DNA from: Deinococcus roseus
Lineage (GTDB): Bacteria; Deinococcota; Deinococci; Deinococcales; Deinococcaceae
Assembly (NCBI RefSeq): GCF_014646895.1
Contig: NZ_BMOD01000011.1
Span: 62,001 to 126,000 of the forward strand
Length of the DNA stretch: 64,000 nt
Direction of reading: 5' to 3'
Below, one piece after another: positions 1-7,111 of this stretch (the stretch's first letter is position 1; each line of letters begins with the position of its first letter). Below the pieces are notes generated by a model. The model had not been told where the DNA came from. It was given only the letters and a program-made list of their open reading frames with translations, and did not search any database. A program made the position numbers and the translations under genes.

Positions 1-160
1 ACACCTGCACGAAGGCGGTGTCGCCGTCCAGACGGATGATCTCGCCCACGAGGCGTTCGGTGCCCACACGCACGATGTCGTACATTTTGGCGCCGTACAT
101 GCCTCCAGCGATCACCGCAGGACCAGCAATTTTCAGGACTACACCAGTTTTGGTGCTCAT
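1..160 (-). CDS. atpA: V-type ATP synthase subunit A, N-terminal fragment
   Basis: This is the start of the catalytic A subunit of the V/A-type rotary ATPase; only about 53 residues lie in the window and the rest continues beyond the left edge. The N-terminus (MSTKTGVVLKIAGPAVIAGG, then GAKMYDIV and LVGEIIRLDGD) is the beta-barrel domain of A subunits. A GGAGGAA ribosome-binding site precedes the ATG. It follows subunit F on the same strand, the gene order of the Thermus and Deinococcus V-ATPase operons. The nucleotide-binding motifs are outside the window. Confidence 0.93.
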   Translation of the reverse strand, partial: MSTKTGVVLKIAGPAVIAGGMYGAKMYDIVRVGTERLVGEIIRLDGDTAFVQV

Positions 161-177
161 GTTCCTCCTTGAAAGAG

Positions 178-262
178 TCAACAGTTAACAGTTCACAGTT
201 AACAGGGTTGTTGGCTTGTGCTTATGCATTTTACTGTGAACTGTCTACTGAAAACTGTTCAC
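178..262. repeat. Heptad repeat pair (ACAGTTA family), inverted
   Basis: Between atpA and atpF there are two short tandem arrays with a 7-base period. The left one (178-205) is built of ACAGTTA/ACAGTTC units; the right one (232-262) is built of the complementary type (ACTGTGA, ACTGTCT, ACTGAAA, ACTGTTC). ACAGTTCACAG at 188-198 is exactly complementary to 234-244, so the pair could form a long hairpin inside the operon transcript. It is one of several heptad pairs in the window. Confidence 0.75.
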
Positions 263-263
263 T

Positions 264-590
264 TTAAAGCTTGATGTCGAAGCCGATGGTGTCGCGCACC
301 AGTTTGCCCATGTAGGCTTTGGCGTCGACGGTTTCGGTGCTGAAGGCGTCCCTGAGGCTGGGGATGGGCAGCAGGATGGGAAGGTCCCGTCCACGCATGG
401 CCCGCTCGGCAGCCCTGGCAGGATCGGCAATCAGGCCGGAATCCACAGCGACCAGACCGTAATTGCCCTGGGTGATCAGACCCTCCAGGGCTTTCACTGC
501 GGTTTCTGCGGTGGCTTCGACGACTTCCACACCTGCCAGGCGGTAGCCGGTGGCGGTTTCTGAATCTGCGAGAACCACGACCTTATGCAT
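264..590 (-). CDS. atpF: V-type ATP synthase subunit F
   Basis: Central-stalk subunit F of the V-ATPase (108 aa, normal size). The protein begins MHKVVVLADSETATGYRLAG, the Rossmann-like opening of F subunits, and contains GNYGLVAVDSGL and LPILLPIPS. I chose the ATG at 590 because it overlaps the end of subunit C by 8 nt (ATGCATAA) and has AGGAG just upstream; a longer frame exists but would run into subunit C. The overlap suggests translational coupling. Confidence 0.9.
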   Translation of the reverse strand: MHKVVVLADSETATGYRLAGVEVVEATAETAVKALEGLITQGNYGLVAVDSGLIADPARAAERAMRGRDLPILLPIPSLRDAFSTETVDAKAYMGKLVRDTIGFDIKL

Positions 591-1560
591 TTCCGAGCTC
601 CTGTCTGATGCTGTCTCCGGGAACCCCGTAGAACTTGCCACGTCCGATCAGACGCAGTTTGGCAATCTCGATTTCCTTGCGGCGCAGGAAGTCCAGCACC
701 ACACCTGCACCCAGCACGTCGGTCATGGCCACGTTTTTGGCGGCCTGGTCCAGCAGCAGTCTGCTGAGGACTTCGGCACGGTCCAGGCTTCCGGCTTCCA
801 GCAGGGGTTGCAGGTCACTGTTGGAAACAGCATTGTCGCCGCCAGCAATGCGCAGGAAATCCCCTTCGCTTAAGGATCCACCCGGCACGAAGTATCTGGC
901 ACTCACGGTGCCGCCACGCAGTTGCAGGGCGGTCAGGATGTTGCGCACGTCCACTTCACGGGCCAGGTAACGCCTGAGGTTGTTGCCACGGGCAGCAGAA
1001 AGCGCTGCACGGTAATATTCCTGGTCGAGGGTCACTTCCACATCCAGCAGTTCATTGGTTCCGCTGGACACGGCCTGACGCAGGGCGCGTCCCAGGAAAC
1101 CTCCGCCAATGGAGAGGGTCTGGGCCAGGCTGGCCAGGTCGGTGCTGTTGGCGGCGGCCTGCAGAACACCCCACTTGATGGTTCCGGCAGGAATCAGTCC
1201 GGCCAGAATGTCCTGTGAGCTGCGTCCGGTGAGCACACCGCGCACCAGGGTTTTGATGTTGAGCAAATCCCAGCGGGCCACCAGGGTGTCCACTTCTTTC
1301 TTGGCTTCGCCACTGGCGAGGCCCTGAACCTTGCGGACCACCCGGAAGAGGTTTTTGCTGAGGGCAGCGTCCAGCTCGCCCAGTCCGGCTCCCTGGGCGG
1401 TGGCGTCTCCGAGGTCTTCCCGGATGGGGGTCTCGGAGAGCACCCGCAGGTACTCGGCGTAGGTGGCTGCAGAGACCGCCTCATCCAGCTGGCGGTTTTC
1501 GAGCAGTGAGCCGCGCATCATCTTGACGCGGGCGTTGATGTATCCGTAATCGTCTGCCAC
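583..1560 (-). CDS. atpC: V-type ATP synthase subunit C
   Basis: Funnel-shaped subunit C (325 aa), which connects the central stalk to the membrane rotor. The sequence opens VADDYGYINARVKMMRG and is helical throughout, as in the Thermus protein of nearly the same length. The start is taken as GTG at 1560 because AAAGGAG lies directly upstream and this start follows the stop of subunit E; the open frame extends further but only as overlap with that gene. It lies in the operon order E-C-F-A. Confidence 0.9.
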   Translation of the reverse strand: MADDYGYINARVKMMRGSLLENRQLDEAVSAATYAEYLRVLSETPIREDLGDATAQGAGLGELDAALSKNLFRVVRKVQGLASGEAKKEVDTLVARWDLLNIKTLVRGVLTGRSSQDILAGLIPAGTIKWGVLQAAANSTDLASLAQTLSIGGGFLGRALRQAVSSGTNELLDVEVTLDQEYYRAALSAARGNNLRRYLAREVDVRNILTALQLRGGTVSARYFVPGGSLSEGDFLRIAGGDNAVSNSDLQPLLEAGSLDRAEVLSRLLLDQAAKNVAMTDVLGAGVVLDFLRRKEIEIAKLRLIGRGKFYGVPGDSIRQELGNA

Positions 1561-1570
1561 GTCTGCTCCT

Positions 1571-2149
1571 TTATTGGGCCAGAACGCGGGCCACCTGAGA
1601 AGCAAGGCTGTCGCGGGTTTGGGCGAGGCGTCCGAGGAGGGTGTTCTGCACGCTGGTGCGGGCACCCTTGGCCACAAGACGCACACCGGTCTGAACCTGC
1701 TCGTTGCCCTTCACAGGAACATTCAGGCCGAGGTCGGCCAGCACATCCTGGGCCAGCAGCAGGTCAGCAGGGTTCACTTCAACCGTTTCGGGTTCAGCGA
1801 TGGCTCCTCTGGCTTCTTCGATGAGTTTCCCGAGGATCGTGCGGTACTCAGCAGACTGGCTGTTCGCCAGGTCGCGGATTTTTTGTTCTGCCTCGACGAA
1901 AGCGCGTTTTTGCACGCTGTCCGCTGCTGAGAGGCGGAGTGCTGCAACTTCTAAACTTGCAGCACTCTTCGCCCGCACGACTCCCGCATTGAATTCACCT
2001 TCGAGGGCGCGTTTCCGGCTTTCCAGCAGGTTTTGTGCCTGCTCTTTGGCCTGGTTCACGATCTCAGCAGCTTTCTCCTGGGATTGCCGCTTGACCTGCG
2101 CGATTTCCTCGCGGACTTCAGTTTCGAGAATCGATGCAAGGTTTGACAT
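1571..2149 (-). CDS. atpE: V-type ATP synthase subunit E
   Basis: Peripheral-stalk subunit E (192 aa). The N-terminal half (about residues 5-85) is a charged helix rich in Glu, Lys, Gln and Ala (EIVNQAKEQAQNLLESRKRA) expected to pair with subunit G; the C-terminal half forms the globular domain that binds the catalytic head. It sits 7 nt after the proteolipid gene and 10 nt before subunit C. Length and position match the Thermus/Deinococcus operon. Confidence 0.9.
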   Translation of the reverse strand: MSNLASILETEVREEIAQVKRQSQEKAAEIVNQAKEQAQNLLESRKRALEGEFNAGVVRAKSAASLEVAALRLSAADSVQKRAFVEAEQKIRDLANSQSAEYRTILGKLIEEARGAIAEPETVEVNPADLLLAQDVLADLGLNVPVKGNEQVQTGVRLVAKGARTSVQNTLLGRLAQTRDSLASQVARVLAQ

Positions 2150-2156
2150 GTTTTCC

Positions 2157-2447
2157 TTACTTGAGGAGGAACAGGCCCACGAAACCGAAGATCACCAGGG
2201 TTTCGGGAATCACGAACCAGATCAGCATCTGACCGAACTTCTCGGGGCTTTCGGCGGTCACGCCGGCAGCGGCAGCACCGATGCGGCCCTGGGCAATGCC
2301 GGTGCCGATGGCGCCGAGACCGAGGGCGAGACCTGCGCCGATGGCTTTCAGACCAGCGACCAGCACGTCAGAGTTGGTGGCAGCTTCCTGAGCGAAAGCA
2401 ACGCTTGCGAGAGCAATAACAGCGAGAACAGTAGCCAGTTTCTTCAT
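2157..2447 (-). CDS. atpK: V-type ATP synthase proteolipid subunit K (rotor ring)
   Basis: Membrane rotor subunit (96 aa). Residues 1-20 (MKKLATVLAVIALASVAFAQ) look like a cleavable signal peptide, followed by two membrane helices. The first has the small-residue packing motif GAGLALGLGAIGTGIAQG; the second carries the likely ion-binding glutamate in FVIPETLVIFGF. A good ribosome-binding site (GGAGGAAC region) lies upstream. It follows subunit I by 16 nt. The one-hairpin form with a leader is as in Thermus. Confidence 0.93.
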   Translation of the reverse strand: MKKLATVLAVIALASVAFAQEAATNSDVLVAGLKAIGAGLALGLGAIGTGIAQGRIGAAAAGVTAESPEKFGQMLIWFVIPETLVIFGFVGLFLLK

Positions 2448-2463
2448 GGGGTTCCTCCGAAAT

Positions 2464-4503
2464 TCACTTTTGCTTGCTGAGTTTTCTCAGCGGATTGTAG
2501 CGGGGGCCGGTTTCGGTGTAGAAGCCGGTGGGGTTTAAGAATTCCACGTAATTCAAACGCAAAGGCTGCATCACGTGTCCGATGATGGTCAGGGCAATGG
2601 CAAAGGCATGCACCAGCAGGGCCAGCAAGATGCCGAGGATGGCACCGATCGCGCCCATGCTTTCATACAGTCCCCAGCCGAGGTCGGTGGCCAGGTTGGC
2701 CAGGATGGCCGAAGCCAGACCCACAGCAAAAAGACGGCTGAAGCTGATGATGTTGCCGCCCTGGGACAGCAGTTCAATGGTCATCATGCCCATCTTGGAC
2801 ATCACAACGCCCACGATGAAGACCAGGAAGCCAATGACCATGACCCAGAAACGGGGATCGGTGCTGTCACCGATGGCACCCAGTTCTTTGCCTGCCTGAG
2901 AAATCCAGGCCACCATGATCAGGCCAACCAGACCGCCAATCATGCCCACGCCTTCCCAGAAGTGGTTCATGTGGCCGTGCTTCAGGCCCAGCTGGGCTTT
3001 GAGGCCCCAGCTCCACAGCAGAAAGAGGATGCCGATGTACAGGGTGTGCACCATCACGGTGCCAGCGAACCCAGAATCCACACGGGGGTAGAGGATGGGA
3101 AACAGGCCTCTGGCTTCTTCTGCAGCATGACCCGCTTCTGCAGCATGGTGGGCCACCTGGACACCCCAGACGTTCTGAATCAGGTTGGGATCGATGTAGA
3201 AGATGCCCAGGTGTTCAAAGAAGTTGCCGAAGAACTCTCCGGTGAGGAGGCCCCACAGGATGGCCCAGAGGCTCATGGTGGTGAGCACGGTGGCCACCTG
3301 ACCCAGGGTTCTGGGATCGAGCACCAGGCCCATGAATCCAATGGTGACGCTTTTGCCTGCTCTGGATTGACCCATCGCCCACAGGGAGACGAACAGGAAC
3401 AGCAGCCCCAGCCCGATGTCTGCGATCACGAAACCGAAGAACAGGGGGAAGAAGAAACTGACAATCCAGCTGGGATCAAAAGTGCCATAACGGGGAGGCT
3501 GAGAAACATTCAGCAGGAACTCAAAGTTCTGGACGTATCCATTGTTCTTGAGTTTGACCGGAACGTTTTCAGAGTGGTGCTCGTCTGCAGCTTGCATCTC
3601 GATGGCCACATCAAATTGCTTGAGGGCATTTTGCAGGTCGCCAGCCTGATCTGCAGGCACGAAGCCTTGCAGGGCAATGCCGTACTTGCCACGGGCACTC
3701 TGGGCCTGCACTTCAAAGGCCGTCACGCGGTCTTTGAGGGCGTCCCGGATGGCGTTCAGGGTGCTGCCCTGTTGCTGCCCGATGCTGTTCAGACGGTCGC
3801 GGATGCCTTGCAGTTGACCGGGGGCCTCGCGGCTGACCCGGCTCAGTTCTGCAGCGGCGTCCCCGAGGGGCATGCTGTCAAAGCGTCCGGGCAGGCGAAG
3901 TTCGCCCACACGTGCTTTGGAGAGGGCCTGGCGGGCAGCATCGCGGTCCTGGTTTTTGACCACGACCACACCTGCACGCAAAGCACCCACGGGTTTGAAA
4001 TCCATGGCGAAGCGGTCTTTCAGGTCGCTTTGCAGGGTCTGCTGCAGCAATGCAGCATCCTGTTTGGCGTCCAGGGTGAAAGGAACCACAGCGAGACGTT
4101 TGGAAGCGTCAAGGCCCTGCGCCACTTCAGCCAGTGCTTTCACCACATCAGAGAACGACTGGGCCAGAGCAAGGTCTGCTTCCAGGCCAGTGCGCTGGTG
4201 GGTGAGGGCATTGCTGTCTCTGGCCACAGCCTCAACAGTGCTTTCCCAGTTGGCTTCTGCGGGCAGAGCGCCACTGGGGAGAACGGGATTCCCGAGCTCA
4301 CCGAGGGTGGTGTCCACGCGGGCGAGCAGGCGCTCCGTGTTTTTACGGTCTTCAGCATCCTGCCCGGTCAGGGCTCCGGTGGAAAGTTCCTGGGTTTCGA
4401 CGGGGGTGATGTGTAGCACTCCGGCATCCTGCAAAGCAGAAATCAGTCTTCTTGCATCGCTCTTGCGGGCGGCAATGGTGACTTGCTGCATTTTCGAGAT
4501 CAC
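2464..4503 (-). CDS. atpI: V-type ATP synthase subunit I (a-subunit)
   Basis: Large stator subunit (679 aa) that carries the ion half-channels. About 330 N-terminal residues are cytoplasmic and partly coiled coil; from about residue 340 (WIVSFFFPLFFGFVIADIGL) the protein is a run of membrane helices. Near the C-terminus HVMQPLRLNYVEFLNP is the conserved helix of the family, with an arginine. The start is set at the GTG that overlaps the stop of the upstream gene by 4 nt (GTGA); an ATG four codons in (4491) is an alternative. Confidence 0.9.
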   Translation of the reverse strand: MISKMQQVTIAARKSDARRLISALQDAGVLHITPVETQELSTGALTGQDAEDRKNTERLLARVDTTLGELGNPVLPSGALPAEANWESTVEAVARDSNALTHQRTGLEADLALAQSFSDVVKALAEVAQGLDASKRLAVVPFTLDAKQDAALLQQTLQSDLKDRFAMDFKPVGALRAGVVVVKNQDRDAARQALSKARVGELRLPGRFDSMPLGDAAAELSRVSREAPGQLQGIRDRLNSIGQQQGSTLNAIRDALKDRVTAFEVQAQSARGKYGIALQGFVPADQAGDLQNALKQFDVAIEMQAADEHHSENVPVKLKNNGYVQNFEFLLNVSQPPRYGTFDPSWIVSFFFPLFFGFVIADIGLGLLFLFVSLWAMGQSRAGKSVTIGFMGLVLDPRTLGQVATVLTTMSLWAILWGLLTGEFFGNFFEHLGIFYIDPNLIQNVWGVQVAHHAAEAGHAAEEARGLFPILYPRVDSGFAGTVMVHTLYIGILFLLWSWGLKAQLGLKHGHMNHFWEGVGMIGGLVGLIMVAWISQAGKELGAIGDSTDPRFWVMVIGFLVFIVGVVMSKMGMMTIELLSQGGNIISFSRLFAVGLASAILANLATDLGWGLYESMGAIGAILGILLALLVHAFAIALTIIGHVMQPLRLNYVEFLNPTGFYTETGPRYNPLRKLSKQK

Positions 4504-4820
4504 GGGAGTACCGCCTTCAAGATGAGATCCACAGCCTGACCAACGCGCCCTTGTGCACGGGCTTTGTCGCCTTCGACAGATGCTGTTGCAGTTTCGCGCT
4601 CCGCATTGCGGATGCGTTCCTGCTCGGCTGTCAGTCGTTGCGCGTTGTTGGTTGCCAGTTGACGTGCCACCGTTTCAGCTTCGGACAGAATGCGTTTTGC
4701 TTCTGCTTCGGCGTTCTCGATGGTGCGTTTGGCTTCCGTCTGGGCTGCTTCGATCTCAGCTGCGAGCGCACGCTCCTTCTGAGCGAGTTCGCTGATGATT
4801 CGACCACTCGACGCTTCCAA
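4500..4820 (-). CDS. V-type ATP synthase peripheral stalk subunit G/H
   Basis: First gene of the V-ATPase operon (106 aa). It is almost entirely a charged helix (KERALAAEIEAAQTEAKRTI, AEAEAKRILSEAE), as expected for the peripheral-stalk partner of subunit E; Thermus has this gene first too. I chose TTG at 4820 because a perfect AAAGGAGG lies a few bases upstream, whereas the longer frame to 4952 covers the promoter. Naming differs between databases (G or H), so no symbol is given. Confidence 0.82.
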   Translation of the reverse strand: MEASSGRIISELAQKERALAAEIEAAQTEAKRTIENAEAEAKRILSEAETVARQLATNNAQRLTAEQERIRNAERETATASVEGDKARAQGRVGQAVDLILKAVLP

Positions 4821-5218
4821 ACCTCTCCTCCTTTCCGTAATGAACGGACCGGGTCGCGTATTTTGTGCTTGCGATGTCCCGATCGCGCTGAGTCTAAATT
4901 GTCCTGAAAGCTTGATGTAAGTAAGGCTCAAGCCCCGCAAAAAGAGTACCATAGCGGCCTGGGGGTGTAAACCTTTCCTCTAGCACACAAAATTGCTCTT
5001 GGTGCTCCTCTACTGCGCCCTTCAATTGTAGGGGGGGTCAATCGGGACTCTTGTCCTTGTGGCAGGAATGCAGACATCAATCAAGTCTCTCCAGAGGTAA
5101 CACCCTGCTGGAACCGCTGCCATTTTCGATTGACACACAAAACCCTCTGGATGGTCCTGCCTAAACAATCCAGTGTTTCATGCAGCCGTGAAACCGAGAT
5201 GAAAGGGGAAAAGGGATT
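4821..5218. other. Intergenic region upstream of the V-ATPase operon
   Basis: About 400 bases without a gene. It holds the ATPase promoter (4943-4971) and the operon leader. The part from about 4990 to 5218 has a poly-G run (5031-5037) and no further structure that I can assign; no clear terminator for the dedA gene transcribed into it was found. Confidence 0.6.
4943..4971 (-). promoter_or_regulatory. Sigma-70-type promoter of the V-ATPase operon
   Basis: On the minus strand TTTACA (4966-4971) and TACTCT (4943-4948) are separated by 17 bases, close to the vegetative consensus. It reads towards the operon, leaving a leader of roughly 115 nt before the TTG start at 4820. Confidence 0.7.
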
Positions 5219-5821
5219 TTAAGGCTCACCTTCTGCAGTTCTGGCAGCAGGCTTCTTCCTGAGCATGAAAGCCACACTGACCGCCCCAATCAGCACACAC
5301 CCCAGAATGATCCAGAGCTGGTATTGCTGCCACCACTTCAGGAAAGCCTCGCCCGATTTCCAGAGGCCGTACTGCCACACACCCACCCACAGAAAAGCCC
5401 CGATCAGGCTGAACACTGTGTAGCGCCTGAGGCTCATTCCCGCCGCACCTGCATACAGAATGAAAGGGGTGCGCAGAAAACCCACCCAGCGGCTGATGAT
5501 GATCACCCAGAAATCGTATTTCTCATACCAGCGCTTCACATCTTTGAGTTCAATGGCATTGCGGGCTTTCTCGGGCAGGTAAGCTGCAATTTTGTGGCCA
5601 AACACATAACCCAGCACGTTTCCAATCCAGTTCCCCAGCGTGCCCCACAACACCGCCTCCCAGAAGGTGGTTTTCCCAGCATGAATCAGCAACCCCTCTG
5701 TGACCCACAGCAGTTCAAAAGGAATGCCCGGAACGCCCACCCCTTCGATCAGCAGCACCACAAAAAGCAGGCCATGCAAAAGCACGGGGTTCAAACTCAA
5801 AAGCCAGTCTGGTAACTGCAC
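5219..5821 (-). CDS. DedA family membrane protein
   Basis: Polytopic inner-membrane protein of the DedA/SNARE-associated family (200 aa), a group linked to flipping of phospholipid or undecaprenyl-phosphate carriers. Family marks are GVGVPGIPFELLWVTEGLL (residues about 27-45), GNWIGNVLGYVFGH and ISRWVGFLRTPFILYAGAAG, with the conserved Arg pair in the re-entrant loop. The GTG start is 6 nt after TAGTCT (complement of 5828-5833), suggesting a leaderless transcript. The substrate cannot be told from sequence. Confidence 0.85.
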   Translation of the reverse strand: MQLPDWLLSLNPVLLHGLLFVVLLIEGVGVPGIPFELLWVTEGLLIHAGKTTFWEAVLWGTLGNWIGNVLGYVFGHKIAAYLPEKARNAIELKDVKRWYEKYDFWVIIISRWVGFLRTPFILYAGAAGMSLRRYTVFSLIGAFLWVGVWQYGLWKSGEAFLKWWQQYQLWIILGCVLIGAVSVAFMLRKKPAARTAEGEP

Positions 5822-5865
5822 CCCACCAGACTAGCAGTGTTCTTTAAGGACACCGTGGGAGGCCC

Positions 5866-6873
5866 TCAGGGCCGGGGGGCCACTGCAAAAACAAAATTCT
5901 GCACGGTCTTCCACATGTGGGGGGTGCTGGTGTGGTACAGGTTGTAATAGGTCACGAAAACATCCTCCTGCCTGAACGCTGGAAGTTGCAGGGCAGGTTT
6001 GCCCTCCCCCTCACAGATGTACCTTTCCTGCACAGGCGGGCTGGCAGACCCATTGCGGGCCAGATGCACCACCTTGACCGTCCGGTCTGCTTTCCTGCGC
6101 ACCACAAGCAGGTCACAAAGCTGTTTGTAGGGAATCAGGGGGTCCTGGGCGGCCACCAGATTGAGCACCGGAGCATCCACCAGGGCCGCCTCTTTGAGGG
6201 GCTGGCGTTTCTCGTACTGTTCAGGTGCATCTTCGGGGGTGCCCCCAAAAATCTGGTACCAGCGGTCTAAAGCGTCCGGGCGGGTGGCCCTCAGAATTCG
6301 AATCTGCTGCGCAAAATCCATGGGGGTCACCAGAATGGCCACCCCTTTCACGTCTTTTTGCTGTGCAGCGGCCTTGAGGGCAATGCATCCTCCCAGGCTC
6401 ACCCCGATGTGCACCACCCCTCTGGTTTTCAGGCGTTCCTGCACCACCTGCTTGAGGGCCAGGGAATCCTGCACCTCGCCCTGACAGGCTTCCACCTTGC
6501 CTTCACTGCCGCCCTGGCCCCTGTAGGCACTCTGGGCAATCACATAACCCAGACGGGCGTACTCTGCACAGCGCTTCGGATCGGTGGACGTGTCAAACCC
6601 CCCATGTTCCAGCATGATCAGGGGGGTGTTGTCCTTGAGCTTGCGTGGAGCGCACACCAGACCAGCAATGCTCAGGCCCTCACTGTCATAACGCACCCGA
6701 CTGAGGTTGATGGTGCCCTGCTGGGTGGTGTTCCATTCGGGTTGCTGCAGGTCTTTTTTGATTTGCGTGTTCTGCGTGTCTGCTGGCACATTATGGCCCT
6801 GCTGCGTCTTCTGGTAAGCCTGAAGCCCCGCCAGCACCAGCACAAAAAAGACCAGAACCAGGAAAAAACGCAT
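5866..6873 (-). CDS. Secreted or membrane-anchored alpha/beta hydrolase
   Basis: Alpha/beta hydrolase of the dienelactone-hydrolase/S9-peptidase-like kind (335 aa). An uncleaved or cleaved hydrophobic N-terminus (MRFFLVLVFFVLVLAGLQAY) directs it to the membrane or outside. The oxyanion motif HGG is at residues 90-92 and the nucleophile elbow GVSLGG puts the catalytic serine at about 149; an Asp lies in AAQDPLIPYKQ. The substrate is unknown. The -10 hexamer TATACT (complement of 6883-6888) lies 9 nt before the ATG, so the leader would be almost absent. A perfect 10-bp hairpin (CTGCCACCTC/GAGGTGGCAG) lies just upstream. Confidence 0.78.
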   Translation of the reverse strand: MRFFLVLVFFVLVLAGLQAYQKTQQGHNVPADTQNTQIKKDLQQPEWNTTQQGTINLSRVRYDSEGLSIAGLVCAPRKLKDNTPLIMLEHGGFDTSTDPKRCAEYARLGYVIAQSAYRGQGGSEGKVEACQGEVQDSLALKQVVQERLKTRGVVHIGVSLGGCIALKAAAQQKDVKGVAILVTPMDFAQQIRILRATRPDALDRWYQIFGGTPEDAPEQYEKRQPLKEAALVDAPVLNLVAAQDPLIPYKQLCDLLVVRRKADRTVKVVHLARNGSASPPVQERYICEGEGKPALQLPAFRQEDVFVTYYNLYHTSTPHMWKTVQNFVFAVAPRP

Positions 6874-6928
6874 GGTGAAACAAGTATAACTGCCACCTCG
6901 GGGAAAGAGGTGGCAGGAATGAGGGTTT

Positions 6929-7070
6929 GCAGAAGGCCAAAGGCAGAAGGCACAAAAGATAAAATTCTTGTCCTGGCCTCAAGGACAGCAAGTTGCGGGT
7001 CAACCCTTGAAAACCCTCTGTAAGCAAAAGCTTGAGCCATACATCAGAGCCTTCTGCTTTCTGCTTCCTC
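6929..7070. repeat. Heptad repeat pair (GCAGAAG family), inverted
   Basis: The left array (6929-6956) reads GCAGAAG, GCCAAAG, GCAGAAG, GCACAAA; the right array (7049-7070) carries the complementary GCCTTCT, GCTTTCT, GCTTCCT. They face each other across about 90 bases with no recognisable gene. The pair lies between the hydrolase and nuclease genes. Confidence 0.75.
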
Positions 7071-7079
7071 AAAATCCAT

Positions 7080-7107
7080 GCCCTCCACACAAATGCATGG
7101 AGGGGTT
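7080..7107 (-). terminator. Terminator-like hairpin after the nuclease gene
   Basis: CCCTCCA and TGGAGGGG pair around a short loop immediately after the stop codon of the nuclease gene and are flanked by A/T tracts on both sides. It probably ends the nuclease transcript. Confidence 0.5.
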
Positions 7108-7111
7108 TTGC